64,000 nt of DNA from an uncultured Planctomycetota bacterium (GCA_900696525.1 CAADGL010000007.1:248001-312000); one strand, 5' to 3'. Counted from the first letter of the stretch, positions 50,324 through 58,822 are shown. Notes: generated by a model not told the origin, from the sequence alone. Program-made: numbers and translations.

Positions 50324-50406
50324 GTGACGGCTCCGATGCACAGCGCCGTCAGGATAAGGCTTTCGTCCGGAGGGATACAGCCGCCGGCGCGCCAGGGCCG
50401 CGTTCC

Positions 50407-51006
50407 TCAGGAGCCGGGCAACCGCGCGCTGCGACGCGCCTGGTCCACGATCTGCACGAGCTTGGGGCTGGCGTAGCGATAGTCCTGCTCGGGCGGGAGA
50501 ATCACGCACTCCAGATAATGCCGGCCGAACTCGAGGCAGCGCGACTTGCTCGGAATGAAGAGATCGACCGTGTTGTGGCGGAATCGCTTGTGCGTGCGGT
50601 CCGTGACGACGAAGGTCGCGTCGAGCTCGGGCACGTAGATGCGGCTGCCGAAGGGGATGTCCGCGGGCGCGGCGCACTGCCCGGCGCCCGATGGCACGCC
50701 CGACGCGGTGATGCCGATATCGCAATAAGCGGTGACGCGAAAGACGCGCCGCTCGCTGCCAGCCGGGCCCGGGTTGCTAGAGCCGCTATCATTCCTCGCG
50801 GACGCGGACGGCGCGGCACCGTTCCGTGAGACGCCGGCGCCTGCATCGTCGCCGGCCGGCGTGGGCTGCGATTTCGGAGCGGGGGGTGGCGTGCTGATGC
50901 GCGCCTCGGCTTCGGGGGTGGTGGAGGGGTCGGTCCGGTCGGCAGCACTTATCAGACCGACGAGCACAAACAACAAGAGCGCTCCATAGGCGCGCGATGT
51001 CTCCAT
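50407..51006 (-). CDS. Exported 3D-domain protein
   Basis: This is a 199-residue protein with an N-terminal membrane or signal helix (AYGALLLFVLVGLISAADRT), a long Pro/Ser/Ala-rich linker and a C-terminal double-psi beta-barrel of the 3D family, seen in MltA and in cell-wall hydrolases. Visible motifs are FRVTAYCDIGITASGVPSGA, GSRIYVPELDATFVVTDRTH and VDLFIPSKSRCLEFGRHYLE, including the three Asp residues that give the family its name. The ATG at 51006 has GGAG 10 bases upstream. A lytic or wall-binding role is likely. Confidence 0.88.
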   Translation of the reverse strand: METSRAYGALLLFVLVGLISAADRTDPSTTPEAEARISTPPPAPKSQPTPAGDDAGAGVSRNGAAPSASARNDSGSSNPGPAGSERRVFRVTAYCDIGITASGVPSGAGQCAAPADIPFGSRIYVPELDATFVVTDRTHKRFRHNTVDLFIPSKSRCLEFGRHYLECVILPPEQDYRYASPKLVQIVDQARRSARLPGS

Positions 51007-51436
51007 CACTTCGCGTCTCCGTTGCAGGTCGTGGCGGCGTCCTTCCGCGCTGTCTGACCATTCCCTGATCTGTGCCCAGTCGGCTGGTGTGAGCGAAGGG
51101 CCGACCGCGCCCGGCACAGGTATGAAATCCTACCCCGACCGACGCGTTTGTAAAGCCCTTGTCCGTGCGCGCTTCCGGGGCCCTTTGGGAACGTCTGCTA
51201 TTCCGAGGCCCGCCACGATTGCATGAGCGCAAGCCCGATACTGTTTCGGCCGTCTCGATCTGCGAGCCTTACCCCTTCCCCAAAGAAAATCCGCCGATTC
51301 CCCCTCTCTCCCTTCGTGCCAAAATGGCCTGCGTCCGTTATTGACATGGCTGTGTGGCTCACCGTGACAGGGATATGCTTCCGGCCGCGACGGCGGGCTC
51401 AACGCCCGCCGCGGCCCGCCACCAGGGAGTGAACCA
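51007..51436. other. 430-bp intergenic region upstream of tpiA and the 3D-domain gene
   Basis: No protein-coding frame with codon-like composition is seen on either strand. A consensus -35 box TTGACA lies at 51341-51346 (plus strand), but no good -10 box follows at 16-18 bases. The sequence near 51270-51340 is pyrimidine-rich and less GC-rich than its surroundings. Probably promoter DNA for the divergent genes. Confidence 0.5.
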
Positions 51437-52210
51437 ATGCCTCGTCGCCCGCTCGTCGTCGGAAACTGGAAAATGAACCTATCCGCCGCCAAGGGCCGCG
51501 AACTCGCGCGAGCTGTCGCGGACGGCCTGCCGCCTGGCGCCGTCGACGTGGCCCTCTGCCCCACGTTCGTCCACCTGTTCCCCGTCGCCGATGTGCTCCG
51601 CGGCTCCCGGGTGCGCCTCGGGGCCCAGGACATGTTCTTCGAGTCCTCGGGCGCGTACACCGGCGAAGTCAGCCCGGCGATGATCGCCGAGACCGGCGCC
51701 ACTTTTGTGATCCTCGGGCACAGCGAACGCCGGCACACGATCGGCCATCTCGAAGACGACTGGATGATCAACCGCAAGGTCAGGGCCGCCCTCGCCGCCC
51801 ACCTCACGCCGATCCTCTGCGTCGGCGAGACCCTGGCGCAGCGTGACGCCCGCCAGACGCTCGACGTGCTCACCTTCCAGCTCACCGCGGGCCTCGTCGG
51901 TGTCTCGGCGGACGCGGCCGAAAGACTCGTCGTGGCGTACGAGCCGGTCTGGGCGATCGGCACCGGACGCAACGCGACCCCCGCGCAGGCTCAGGAGGCT
52001 CACGCACACCTTCGCCGGTTGCTCGCGGACCATTGGGCGGCGGCCGCGGCGCAGGCCGTGCGCATTCTTTACGGGGGCAGCGTGAAGCCTGAGAACGCCC
52101 GGGAGTTGATGGCGCAGGCCGACGTAGACGGGGGCCTGATCGGCGGGGCCAGCCTGAAGGCGGATTCATACCTGGGGATCGTCAGCGCGGCGCTGGCCGC
52201 GAAGGGCTGA
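51437..52210 (+). CDS. tpiA: Triosephosphate isomerase
   Basis: TpiA interconverts dihydroxyacetone phosphate and glyceraldehyde 3-phosphate in glycolysis. The 257-residue protein has N10 and K12 in VVGNWKMNLS, the electrophilic H95 in VILGHSERR, and the catalytic E169 in VAYEPVWAIGTG with the phosphate-gripping loop after it. YGGSVKPENA and GGASLK bind phosphate. The ATG has GGGAG 7 bases upstream. secG follows 79 bp after its stop, a common tpiA-secG arrangement. Confidence 0.98.
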   Translation: MPRRPLVVGNWKMNLSAAKGRELARAVADGLPPGAVDVALCPTFVHLFPVADVLRGSRVRLGAQDMFFESSGAYTGEVSPAMIAETGATFVILGHSERRHTIGHLEDDWMINRKVRAALAAHLTPILCVGETLAQRDARQTLDVLTFQLTAGLVGVSADAAERLVVAYEPVWAIGTGRNATPAQAQEAHAHLRRLLADHWAAAAAQAVRILYGGSVKPENARELMAQADVDGGLIGGASLKADSYLGIVSAALAAKG

Positions 52211-52289
52211 CCCGGTTATCCTTGACGGGCTATGGCCGTGTCCCGTTGGCGGACAGCGGTTCTGGGCGGCTCTTGGCGGAGAACTCGAC

Positions 52290-52751
52290 GTGTTGATTGC
52301 AGCAGCCTGGTGGCATCCGATCCTGGCCACGCTCTTTGCCTTCCTGGCGGTGATTCTCATGGGCATCATTCTCCTCCAGCGCGGCAAGGGTGTCGGGTTG
52401 GCGGGGGCGTTCGGCGGCGCGGGGGGCAGCACGGCCTTCGGCGCCAAGACCGGCGACTTCCTCACCTGGGCGACGGTCGTGATCGCCGGTGTCTTCATGC
52501 TCTACACGATCGTCTGCAACTTCGCCTTCATGCCGCCCAAGGCCGGACTCACCCCCGCCGCACCTCCCCCATCGGCGCCGGTCGGCGGGGCACAGACGCC
52601 GCCTGCCCAGCCGCCCGCGCAGCCACGCCCGGCTCAGGAACTGCCTGCACCGCCGCCCCCCGCCGAGTCGCCGACCCCCCCGGCAACCGGCGAAGGCGGA
52701 GCGTCCGGCGCCGGTGACGAAACCGGCGGGGATCCTCCCGGCCGCCCGTAG
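52290..52751 (+). CDS. secG: Preprotein translocase subunit SecG
   Basis: SecG is the small channel-assisting subunit of SecYEG. Start GTG at 52290, with GGAG 8 bases upstream. Two membrane helices (ILATLFAFLAVILMGIILLQ and FLTWATVVIAGVFMLYTIVC) flank the conserved cytoplasmic loop QRGKGVGLAGAFGG. The C-terminal half (about residues 82-153) is a Pro/Ala-rich extension with no homology to typical SecG, so the 153-residue protein is longer than most. Position after tpiA is typical. yicC follows 27 bp later. Confidence 0.93.
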   Translation: MLIAAAWWHPILATLFAFLAVILMGIILLQRGKGVGLAGAFGGAGGSTAFGAKTGDFLTWATVVIAGVFMLYTIVCNFAFMPPKAGLTPAAPPPSAPVGGAQTPPAQPPAQPRPAQELPAPPPPAESPTPPATGEGGASGAGDETGGDPPGRP

Positions 52752-52778
52752 GGGCGATCAGGGCAGCGCGAGACACCG

Positions 52779-53657
52779 ATGATCCAGTCGATGACCGGCT
52801 TCGGCGAGGCGCAGCTAGAGGAAGACGGGCACGCCTATCACGTCGAGGCGCGCAGCGTCAACAACCGCTACTTCAAGGCTTCGATCCGCCTGCCGGACGA
52901 CTTCGCCTTCATGGAGATGGAGCTCGAGCAGCTCCTGCGCAAGCGCGTGACGCGCGGGAGCCTGACGCTGCGCGTCTACGTCCGCGACCTGAGCGCCGCC
53001 GCCGCCCAGGAAGTCAACGTCGCCGCAATCCAGCAGTACCTGTCGCAGTTGCGGGCCGCCGTCGCCGCCGAAGCCCAGGTCAGCATTGATCTGGCGACGC
53101 TGGCGATGCTGCCGGGCGTCTGCCAGCCGCACGAGCTCACCGAGGACCAGCGCGAGCAGAACGCCGCCATCGTCACCCGCCTGGCCAACCAGGCGCTGGA
53201 CCGGCTGGTCGCCATGCGCTCGGTCGAGGGCCGGGCGCTGGCCGCGGATCTCGCGGCGCGCTGCGACGAAATCCGCGTCCAGGCGCTGGCGATCCGCGAG
53301 CTCGCCCCGCGCGTCGTCGAGGAGTACCGCCAGCGGCTCACCGCCCGCATCCGGCAGTTGCTGGCCGACGGAGCGGCCCTGGCCGAGCAGGACCTGCTCA
53401 AGGAAGTCGCCATCTACGCCGAGCGCAGCGACATCAGCGAGGAGCTGAGCCGCCTCGACTCGCACCTGGCGCAGTTCACCTCCGCGATGCAGAGCCGCGA
53501 GCCCGCCGGCCGCAAGCTCGAATTCATCGCCCAGGAGCTGCTGCGCGAGGCCAACACCATCGGCTCCAAGGCCGGCGACAGCCAGATCGCCCGCCACACC
53601 ATCGAGATCAAGACCGCCGTCGACCGCATCAAGGAGCAGGTGCAGAACGTGGAGTAG
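52779..53657 (+). CDS. yicC: YicC/YloC-type endoribonuclease
   Basis: YicC family proteins are recently recognised endoribonucleases. The 292-residue protein has the family start MTGFGEAQLEEDGHAYHVEA, then ARSVNNRYFKASIRLPDDFA and the C-terminal conserved region GRKLEFIAQELLREANTIGS with KAGDSQIARHTIEIK. These match the YicC-like N domain and the C-terminal DUF1732-like domain. The ATG at 52779 follows secG closely. It probably works on RNA turnover. Confidence 0.95.
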   Translation: MIQSMTGFGEAQLEEDGHAYHVEARSVNNRYFKASIRLPDDFAFMEMELEQLLRKRVTRGSLTLRVYVRDLSAAAAQEVNVAAIQQYLSQLRAAVAAEAQVSIDLATLAMLPGVCQPHELTEDQREQNAAIVTRLANQALDRLVAMRSVEGRALAADLAARCDEIRVQALAIRELAPRVVEEYRQRLTARIRQLLADGAALAEQDLLKEVAIYAERSDISEELSRLDSHLAQFTSAMQSREPAGRKLEFIAQELLREANTIGSKAGDSQIARHTIEIKTAVDRIKEQVQNVE

Positions 53658-53725
53658 CCCGCCGCGCCGACGCCGCAGGAAACGCGGGCGGCTCCGGCTC
53701 CACGAAGGCGAACACGACACGACGC

Positions 53726-54532
53726 ATGCTGATCGACACGCACTGCCACCTGTCCTATCCCGAGCTTCACCGCCAACTCGGCGACGTGCTGGCCCGCGCG
53801 CAGCAGGCCGGCGTCGCGCGCCTCATCACCGTCGCCACCTCTCCTCAGGATGCCCGCCTCGCCGTTGACATCGCGCGGGCCCATCCGCAGATCAGCTTCG
53901 CCGCCGGCGTTCACCCGCACGAGGCCGCCAAGGTCGGTGACGAGGACCTCCAGGCCCTCGCCGACCTGCACCGCGGCCGGTGGCGGCTCGGAACGCTCGA
54001 GGAGCGCCTGGCGGCCGTGGGAGAGACCGGGCTCGATTTCCACTACGACTTCGCGCCGCGCCAGCGCCAGGAGCACGTCTTCCGGTTCCAGCTCGCGCTC
54101 GCCGTCGAAACCGGCCGGCCCGTCATCATCCATGCCCGCGAGGCGGAGCTGCGCGTCTGCGACATTCTGGATGAGCACCCGGCGCTCGCCGGCCGGGTCG
54201 TCTTTCATTGCTTCTCGAAGGGCCCCGACGTGGCCCGGCGCATTCTCGACGCCGGGAACTGGCTCTCCTTCACCGGCGTACTGACGTTCAGGAACGCGGC
54301 GGAGGTGCAGGCGTCGGCGCGGATGGCGCCGGCCGACCGCATCATGATCGAGACCGACGCGCCGTATCTTTCGCCCGAGCCGCTGCGAAAGGTCCGCCCG
54401 TGCGAGCCGGCCTTCGTCGCCCACACGGCTCGCTTCCTCGCGGCGCTCCGCGGCGAGCCGCCCGAGACGCTGGCCGCCCGCACCACGCAGAATGCGGTAC
54501 GCTTCTTCTCGCTTGGGAGTCACGCGGCATGA
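53726..54532 (+). CDS. tatD: TatD-family metal-dependent DNase
   Basis: TatD-like enzymes are TIM-barrel metal hydrolases that degrade DNA. The 268-residue protein has the metal ligands in MLIDTHCHLSYPELH (HxH), AAGVHPHEAAKV, GETGLDFHYDFAPR (Glu), IIHAREAE (His), VFHCFSKG (His) and METDAPYLSP-like MIETDAPYLSPEPL (Asp). These residues agree with the family along the whole length. It starts 68 bp after yicC. Its stop overlaps the ATG of the epimerase gene by four bases. Confidence 0.95.
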   Translation: MLIDTHCHLSYPELHRQLGDVLARAQQAGVARLITVATSPQDARLAVDIARAHPQISFAAGVHPHEAAKVGDEDLQALADLHRGRWRLGTLEERLAAVGETGLDFHYDFAPRQRQEHVFRFQLALAVETGRPVIIHAREAELRVCDILDEHPALAGRVVFHCFSKGPDVARRILDAGNWLSFTGVLTFRNAAEVQASARMAPADRIMIETDAPYLSPEPLRKVRPCEPAFVAHTARFLAALRGEPPETLAARTTQNAVRFFSLGSHAA

Positions 54533-55485
54533 GCCTCTGCCTTGTCACCGGCGGCGCCGGCTTCATCGGTTCGCACCTCGTGCGGCGGCTGCTGGCCGAA
54601 GGGCACGCCGTCCGCGTTCTCGACAATTTCAGCACCGGCCACGCTGCGAACCTCGCCGAAGTCGCCGGCGACATCGAGCTGGTCGAGGGCGACATCGGCG
54701 ATGAGCACGCCGCGGCGCGCTGCGCCAGCGGCGCTGATACCGTCTTTCACCTGGCGGCCCGCGCCAGCGTGCCGCGCAGCGTCGAGTTTCCCGTCGAGGC
54801 CAACCACGCCAACGTCACCGGGACGCTCATCCTGCTCGTCGCCGCCCGCGAGGCCGGGGTCCGCCGCTTCGTCTATTCCGCCAGCAGCGCCGCCTACGGC
54901 GACACGCCGACGCTGCCCAAGGTCGAGAGCATGCCCCCGCAGCCGCTGAGCCCGTACGCGGTCAGCAAGCTGGCGGCGGAGTACTACTGCTCGTGCTTTT
55001 CGCACGTGTACGGGCTGGAGACAATCTCGCTGCGCTACTTCAACATCTTCGGCCCGCGCCAGGACCCGAGGAGCGCCTACGCCGCGGCGATCCCCGCCTT
55101 CGTCAGCCGCATGATCCGCGGCGAGCGGCCGGTGATCTACGGCGACGGCGAGCAGTCGCGCGATTTCTGCTACGTCGACAACGCGGTCGAGGCCAACGTG
55201 CTGGCGATGCGCGCGCCGCGCCTGTCGGGCGAGGTCGTCAACATCGCCTGCGGCGAGCGCATCACGCTGAACGCCATCGTCGCGCTGATCAACCAGCACC
55301 TCGGCAGTCGCCTGACGCCGGTCTACGAGCCGGTGCGGCCCGGCGACGTGCGCCACAGCCTCGCCGCCCTCGACGCGGCCCAGCGGACCATCGGCTATCG
55401 CCCCGGCGTCATGTTCGCCGAGGGGCTGGCGCGCTCGCTCGCCTGGTACCGCGACTCGGCGACGCGCCAGGCCACGGGCTCGTAG
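54529..55485 (+). CDS. NAD-dependent nucleotide-sugar epimerase
   Basis: This 318-residue short-chain epimerase/dehydratase has the NAD motif LVTGGAGFIGSHLVRRLL, the Ser of the catalytic triad in YSASSAAYGDTPTL, the YxxxK motif in LSPYAVSKLAAEYYC and the substrate region RYFNIFGPRQDPRS. It resembles the UDP-GlcNAc C4 epimerase (WbpP/TviC) group of surface-glycan enzymes more than GalE itself, but the substrate is not certain. Its ATG at 54529 overlaps the tatD stop (ATGA). It would supply sugars for cell-envelope polysaccharide. Confidence 0.93.
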   Translation: MSLCLVTGGAGFIGSHLVRRLLAEGHAVRVLDNFSTGHAANLAEVAGDIELVEGDIGDEHAAARCASGADTVFHLAARASVPRSVEFPVEANHANVTGTLILLVAAREAGVRRFVYSASSAAYGDTPTLPKVESMPPQPLSPYAVSKLAAEYYCSCFSHVYGLETISLRYFNIFGPRQDPRSAYAAAIPAFVSRMIRGERPVIYGDGEQSRDFCYVDNAVEANVLAMRAPRLSGEVVNIACGERITLNAIVALINQHLGSRLTPVYEPVRPGDVRHSLAALDAAQRTIGYRPGVMFAEGLARSLAWYRDSATRQATGS

Positions 55486-55564
55486 CAACCCGAGACCGAC
55501 GCCGGAGAAACAGCAGCACGGCGCCGGAGCCGGGCTGTCCCCAGCCCGGCCATCAGCGGCCCCA

Positions 55565-57301
55565 TCACTCGAACCAGCCGTGCACGAACCACTGCCGCCG
55601 GCTCGCGTCGTGAAATATCCACGCCTGGGCGCCGTCCTCGGTCTCAACGCGAAAATAATCCCGCCGGACGTCCGCGCCGCGCCACCAGCCGGTCTCGATG
55701 CGCTCCGGCCCCCAGGCACGCCGAACCACGCGCCCCCGGCCCTCCAACTCGAACCACTCCGGCGCGCCTCCACGCGCCGTCGTGATCGCCGGAATCAGCC
55801 GCGGCGACGACAACAGCCGCGCCGGCCGCCTCATCCGCCCGAGCGCCGCCCCGCCCGGCCCAATGGCCCCCGGTTCGCCCGGGGCGTCGCGCGCGGCGAC
55901 GCTGCGATTCGGTGGTGCCCCCAGGCCGGCCAGGCCGGCCTCGGCGACGCAGACATTGCGAAAAGCCAGCTCCGGCTGGTGGTCGTCGACCAACCGGGGT
56001 CGCAGGATGGCGGCGTAGCCGAGCCGTGCGGCCAGGCGGTCTACCAATTCGCCGAGCGCCTCCTGTCGCCGATCAACCGCCGGCTGGAAGAGATCACCCT
56101 GCGTGCCAGTCCAACGCGCCGTCTCGGTTGCCGTCAGTGTCAGCCCGACGACGCCGGCGGCGCAGCGCCGCGTCTCCAGCCGGCGGGCAAGCAATTCCTG
56201 AAGGTGCCTTTGCGAACGGCCGGCTCGCGCGAGCCGCAGCGAGAACGACGCCGGCGGTGCCCGCTCGTAGAGCAGCGTGCAATCCACCCGGCGCAGGGCC
56301 TCGCCGCGCGGGAAAACCCGCTCGCACAGCTCGTGCAGCGCCTCGCGCGCGACCTGCTGCAACTCCGCCAGGCCGCTCACCTCGCCATCCAGCGCGCGCC
56401 GCACGCAAGCCGGCCCCGCGCGACGGTCCGGCAGGACCCTTTCCGGCAGCTCGCCCAGCGCCTGCGCCAAGCGCAGCACGAGCTGCGGACCGAAGCGCAC
56501 CGGCAGCACGCTGCGCGGCAGCATCAGCAGGTCTCCGATCGTCCGCACGCCTAACGCGTCGAGCTGCTCGGCGACCGTTGCGTCGATGCGCAGCGACGCC
56601 GGCGGCAACCCGGCCAGGAACGCGCTCGCCTGCCCCTCCGGAGCCACCAGAACCTCCTGTTCGCTCATGGTGGCGAGCGCGCAGGCCGCGCCGATCGTGT
56701 CGGCGATCGCCCCGACGGCATAAAAACCCTGTCGCCGAAGCCCGGCGACGGCCTGCCTGGCGAGGTTCTCCTCTCCGCGAAAAAGCCGGGCACACCCACC
56801 GACCTCCAGCAGCAGCGTATCCGGCGCGACCGCCTCAACCGTTGGGCTGAAGCGCTCCGCCCACCGCGCCAGCCGCCCAAGGCAGGCCTGGTCGGCGTGC
56901 GGCTCGTACGGAAGCGCCATCAGGCCGGGCACGTGAGCCTGAGCCTCTGCCAGCGTGATCCCCGGTCGCAACCCGACCGCCTCCGCCGCAGGACACACCC
57001 GCGCCACGTGCAGCGCGCCGCCCCGCCGCTGCGTCAGCACAAGGGGACGCGGCGTCAGCACAAGGGGACGCGGCGTCAAAGCCCGCGCCTGCGGTGCAAC
57101 CATCGGCGAACCCGGCCCGACCGGCGGCAAATCCGGCGCGACCGGCGGCGGGTTCAGCGTCGGCAGACCCGGCCCCGAAAAATCGTCGGACGGAGACAAC
57201 CCTGGACCGTCGCGATGCGCCCGTCGCGCCAGGTCGGTCGCCAGGTGCGGCATGTGCAGGCACAGCACGCGCGAGCCTGCCTTTTGCCCGTCGAGCACCA
57301 T
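55565..57301 (-). CDS. imuB: ImuB-like Y-family polymerase paralog
   Basis: ImuB is a catalytically inactive Y-family polymerase that acts in inducible mutagenesis, normally with ImuA and DnaE2. From the ATG at 57301 (578 residues) it begins MVLDGQKAGSRVLCLHMPHL. A low-complexity insert of about 65 residues follows (about 28-92, with PRPLVL repeats), then the palm-type region GLRPGITLAEAQAHVPGLMA. TLLLEVGGCARLFRGEENLA, thumb/HhH segments (DATVAEQLDALGVRTIGDLL) and a long C-terminal part ending IFHDASRRQWFVHGWFE complete it. The catalytic Asp/Glu of true Y polymerases are not evident. imuA and dnaE2 are not nearby. A strong promoter (57310-57338) would start the transcript at about 57303, only 2 bases before the ATG. 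Confidence 0.9.
   Translation of the reverse strand: MVLDGQKAGSRVLCLHMPHLATDLARRAHRDGPGLSPSDDFSGPGLPTLNPPPVAPDLPPVGPGSPMVAPQARALTPRPLVLTPRPLVLTQRRGGALHVARVCPAAEAVGLRPGITLAEAQAHVPGLMALPYEPHADQACLGRLARWAERFSPTVEAVAPDTLLLEVGGCARLFRGEENLARQAVAGLRRQGFYAVGAIADTIGAACALATMSEQEVLVAPEGQASAFLAGLPPASLRIDATVAEQLDALGVRTIGDLLMLPRSVLPVRFGPQLVLRLAQALGELPERVLPDRRAGPACVRRALDGEVSGLAELQQVAREALHELCERVFPRGEALRRVDCTLLYERAPPASFSLRLARAGRSQRHLQELLARRLETRRCAAGVVGLTLTATETARWTGTQGDLFQPAVDRRQEALGELVDRLAARLGYAAILRPRLVDDHQPELAFRNVCVAEAGLAGLGAPPNRSVAARDAPGEPGAIGPGGAALGRMRRPARLLSSPRLIPAITTARGGAPEWFELEGRGRVVRRAWGPERIETGWWRGADVRRDYFRVETEDGAQAWIFHDASRRQWFVHGWFE
57031..57072. repeat. 21-bp tandem duplication inside imuB
   Basis: The unit gcgtcagcacaaggggacgcg (21 bp, 57031-57051) is repeated perfectly at 57052-57072. 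It encodes a repeated LTPRPLV-type heptad in the low-complexity insert of ImuB. The frame is preserved. Confidence 0.85.
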
Positions 57302-57309
57302 ACCAAACA

Positions 57310-57338
57310 AAAATAGAACATGTCAGACCGTTTGTCAA
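57310..57338 (-). promoter_or_regulatory. Sigma-70-type promoter of imuB
   Basis: On the minus strand TTGACA (57338-57333) and TATTTT (57315-57310) are 17 bases apart. The expected start at about 57303 is 2 bases before the ATG at 57301, so imuB may be leaderless. There is no ribosome binding site before the ATG. A partial palindrome (GAACATGTC) lies in the spacer, but it is not a good LexA box. Confidence 0.6.
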
Positions 57339-57440
57339 GGGAGAATTACGAGCCGCGTGGAGCATCCAAACCGCGAGACGCTGTGAGCCGCCAGCGGCTG
57401 CGAGCCACGGGGCGCCGTGCGACGAGCGCCGGGCGCCGTA

Positions 57441-57575
57441 ACGAGCCGCGAGCGCCAGCGAGTGGTGTGACGTCTCTATCGGCGCGCCGCCAACATTGCG
57501 CATGAACTTCCAACTCGTGTCGCTCGATCGCGCAGTTCGTTTACCGCCGAACACTCGCTGGCGCTCGCGGCTCGT
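57441..57575. repeat. Palindromic intergenic element
   Basis: Left arm ACGAGCCGCGAGCGCCAGCG followed by AGTGGTGT (57441-57468), and right arm ACACTCGCTGGCGCTCGCGG followed by CTCGT (57551-57575), are inverted copies matching at 24 or more positions. The arms enclose about 80 bases. The core GAGCGCCAGCGAGTG suggests a dispersed planctomycete-type repeat. It lies between imuB and the zinc-ribbon gene, in their shared control region. Confidence 0.55.
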
Positions 57576-57592
57576 ATCGCTGGTGTCACGCG

Positions 57593-58051
57593 TCACGGTA
57601 CGCCGGGCCGCTCATCCGTAGGCTCATGGCCGTCCGGAGGCTCATGGCCGTCCGGCGGCGCAAGGCCGGCGGGGGGCTCAATGCCGTCCGGAGGCTCATC
57701 CACCGCGGTGCCGGCGTCCGCCGGCGCGCCTTCGGTGGGCAGCTCACCCGCCTTCAGCTTGCGGTAGCAGTGCGCACAGAATCGGCGGCCGTCGGGCAGT
57801 TCGCAGACCTGGCCGAAGATGTGCCCGCAGCCGTTGCAGGCGCCGCGGACCAGAGGCGGGAGGACGGAGCCGTCGATGTCGAACTGCGGCCGGCGCCGCA
57901 GCCGCTCATAAGCCGCCTGGCGCTGCTTCCAGATCGCGATGTTCAGGCCCGTCCACGCCGCAACGAACAGCACCAGGCAGGCGCCGCAACAGCAGAGCAG
58001 GCCGCCGAGCAGGGCGATGTTCTGGCCGAACATTTCGAGTTGGGCGAACAA
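57593..58051 (-). CDS. Membrane protein with zinc-ribbon and Pro-rich repeat tail
   Basis: This is a 152-residue protein. A Cys-rich membrane segment (LLGGLLCCCGACLVLFVAAW) is followed by a short cytoplasmic helix with QRQAAYERLRRRPQFDIDGS. A zinc-ribbon-like motif comes next: CNGCGHIFGQVCELPDGRRF and CAHCY, with paired Cys. The tail is repeats of PPDG(H/I)EP type. The start is TTG at 58051, with no good ribosome binding site; ATG at 58033 is the alternative. I do not know the function. Confidence 0.7.
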   Translation of the reverse strand: MFAQLEMFGQNIALLGGLLCCCGACLVLFVAAWTGLNIAIWKQRQAAYERLRRRPQFDIDGSVLPPLVRGACNGCGHIFGQVCELPDGRRFCAHCYRKLKAGELPTEGAPADAGTAVDEPPDGIEPPAGLAPPDGHEPPDGHEPTDERPGVP

Positions 58052-58155
58052 GGGCGGGCTCCGTCGGCGCGGGGAGCGGGCCCGGGGAACCTTGTCCCCC
58101 GGGCGCAGCCCGGGTATGCTACCTCACTTTGGAGTCCGTGGCTGGAGACGGCTGA

Positions 58156-58473
58156 ATGAAGAGCACCATAACACCGGACGGCATGGTCCAGGTCGAGCTG
58201 ACGGCGGTGCCGCGCAGCGAGGCGGCGCGCAAGACCCTTGTGCGCCTCTTCCGGCGCGACGGCGACGTCCAGAGGCATCATCGCAGACAACAGGCCAAAC
58301 GTCCGTCGTGGCAGACGTGGCGGCGCGGAAACGCGACCTGGCACCACCAGATGAAGACCCGGACGGTCGTCGCGCTGAACAAGGGCGCCAGCTATCGCTT
58401 CCGCGCCACGGTCGACGTGCTGCGCGACCTGGCCAGCGTGTCCCGCTGGGTCAAGGTCACGCCCGCCAAGTGA
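58156..58473 (+). CDS. Small basic protein of unknown function
   Basis: This 105-residue basic protein starts at an ATG at 58156. The middle is very rich in Arg, His and Trp (RRQQAKRPSWQTWRRGNATW). The end has a beta pattern: TVVALNKGASYRFRATVDVL, then SRWVKVTPAK. No signal or known motif is visible. The basic surface suggests nucleic acid binding. It lies 182 bp upstream of tRNA-Lys on the same strand. It could be spurious, but length and codon-like pattern are acceptable. Confidence 0.6.
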   Translation: MKSTITPDGMVQVELTAVPRSEAARKTLVRLFRRDGDVQRHHRRQQAKRPSWQTWRRGNATWHHQMKTRTVVALNKGASYRFRATVDVLRDLASVSRWVKVTPAK

Positions 58474-58611
58474 CCGGGACCGACTCGCGCCGCTTCACGG
58501 CGCGCGCCCGCCGCGTCGAAGGTGCGCCGTCGAGGTCCGGGCTGGGGACGACCGGGCTCTGCCGCCAGCGCCGCATCGAGCGAACCGGTTTCGCCTCACA
58601 TTCCCGCAGCT

Positions 58612-58617
58612 TATAAT
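58612..58617 (+). promoter_or_regulatory. -10 box upstream of tRNA-Lys
   Basis: A perfect TATAAT at 58612-58617 lies 38 bp before the tRNA. The -35 position (58589-58594, TTTCGC) is weak, as is common before tRNA genes. Confidence 0.5.
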
Positions 58618-58655
58618 CTCAGGCTCTTTGAAGCGCCGCGTCGTTGGCGACCGGC

Positions 58656-58728
58656 GAGGGCGTAGCTCAGTTGGCAGAGCAACGGCCTTTTAAGCCGTGG
58701 GTCCTGGGTTCGAGTCCCAGCGCCCTCA
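58656..58728 (+). tRNA. tRNA-Lys (anticodon UUU)
   Basis: The 73-nt gene folds as a full cloverleaf. The acceptor stem pairs GAGGGCG with CGCCCTC and the discriminator is A58728. The D arm has GCTC and GAGC, and the anticodon arm CGGC/GCCG presents CTTTTAA with anticodon TTT. The T arm contains GGTTCGAGTCC. CCA is not encoded. Confidence 0.97.
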
Positions 58729-58822
58729 TCGCGGCCACGACCGGTCGCATCGTGCCGCGCGCGGCCGTGCCGCGGCGGCTCACGAACCGTCGACACCCCG
58801 CACACCGGCACAGGGGGCAGCC

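Noticed and set aside
46868-50476. 1202-codon plus-strand frame across pilT, rplU and the GGT gene
   Set aside because: It is antisense to three solid genes, with Arg/His/Leu/Ala-rich composition typical of reverse reading of high-GC coding DNA.
51341-51369. Promoter TTGACA upstream of tpiA
   Set aside because: The -35 box is perfect, but the sequence 17 bases on (GTGACA) is not a -10 box.
57316-57325. LexA box in the imuB promoter spacer
   Set aside because: GAACATGTC is only a partial palindrome and does not fit CTGT-N8-ACAG or GAAC-N4-GTTC, so SOS control cannot be claimed.
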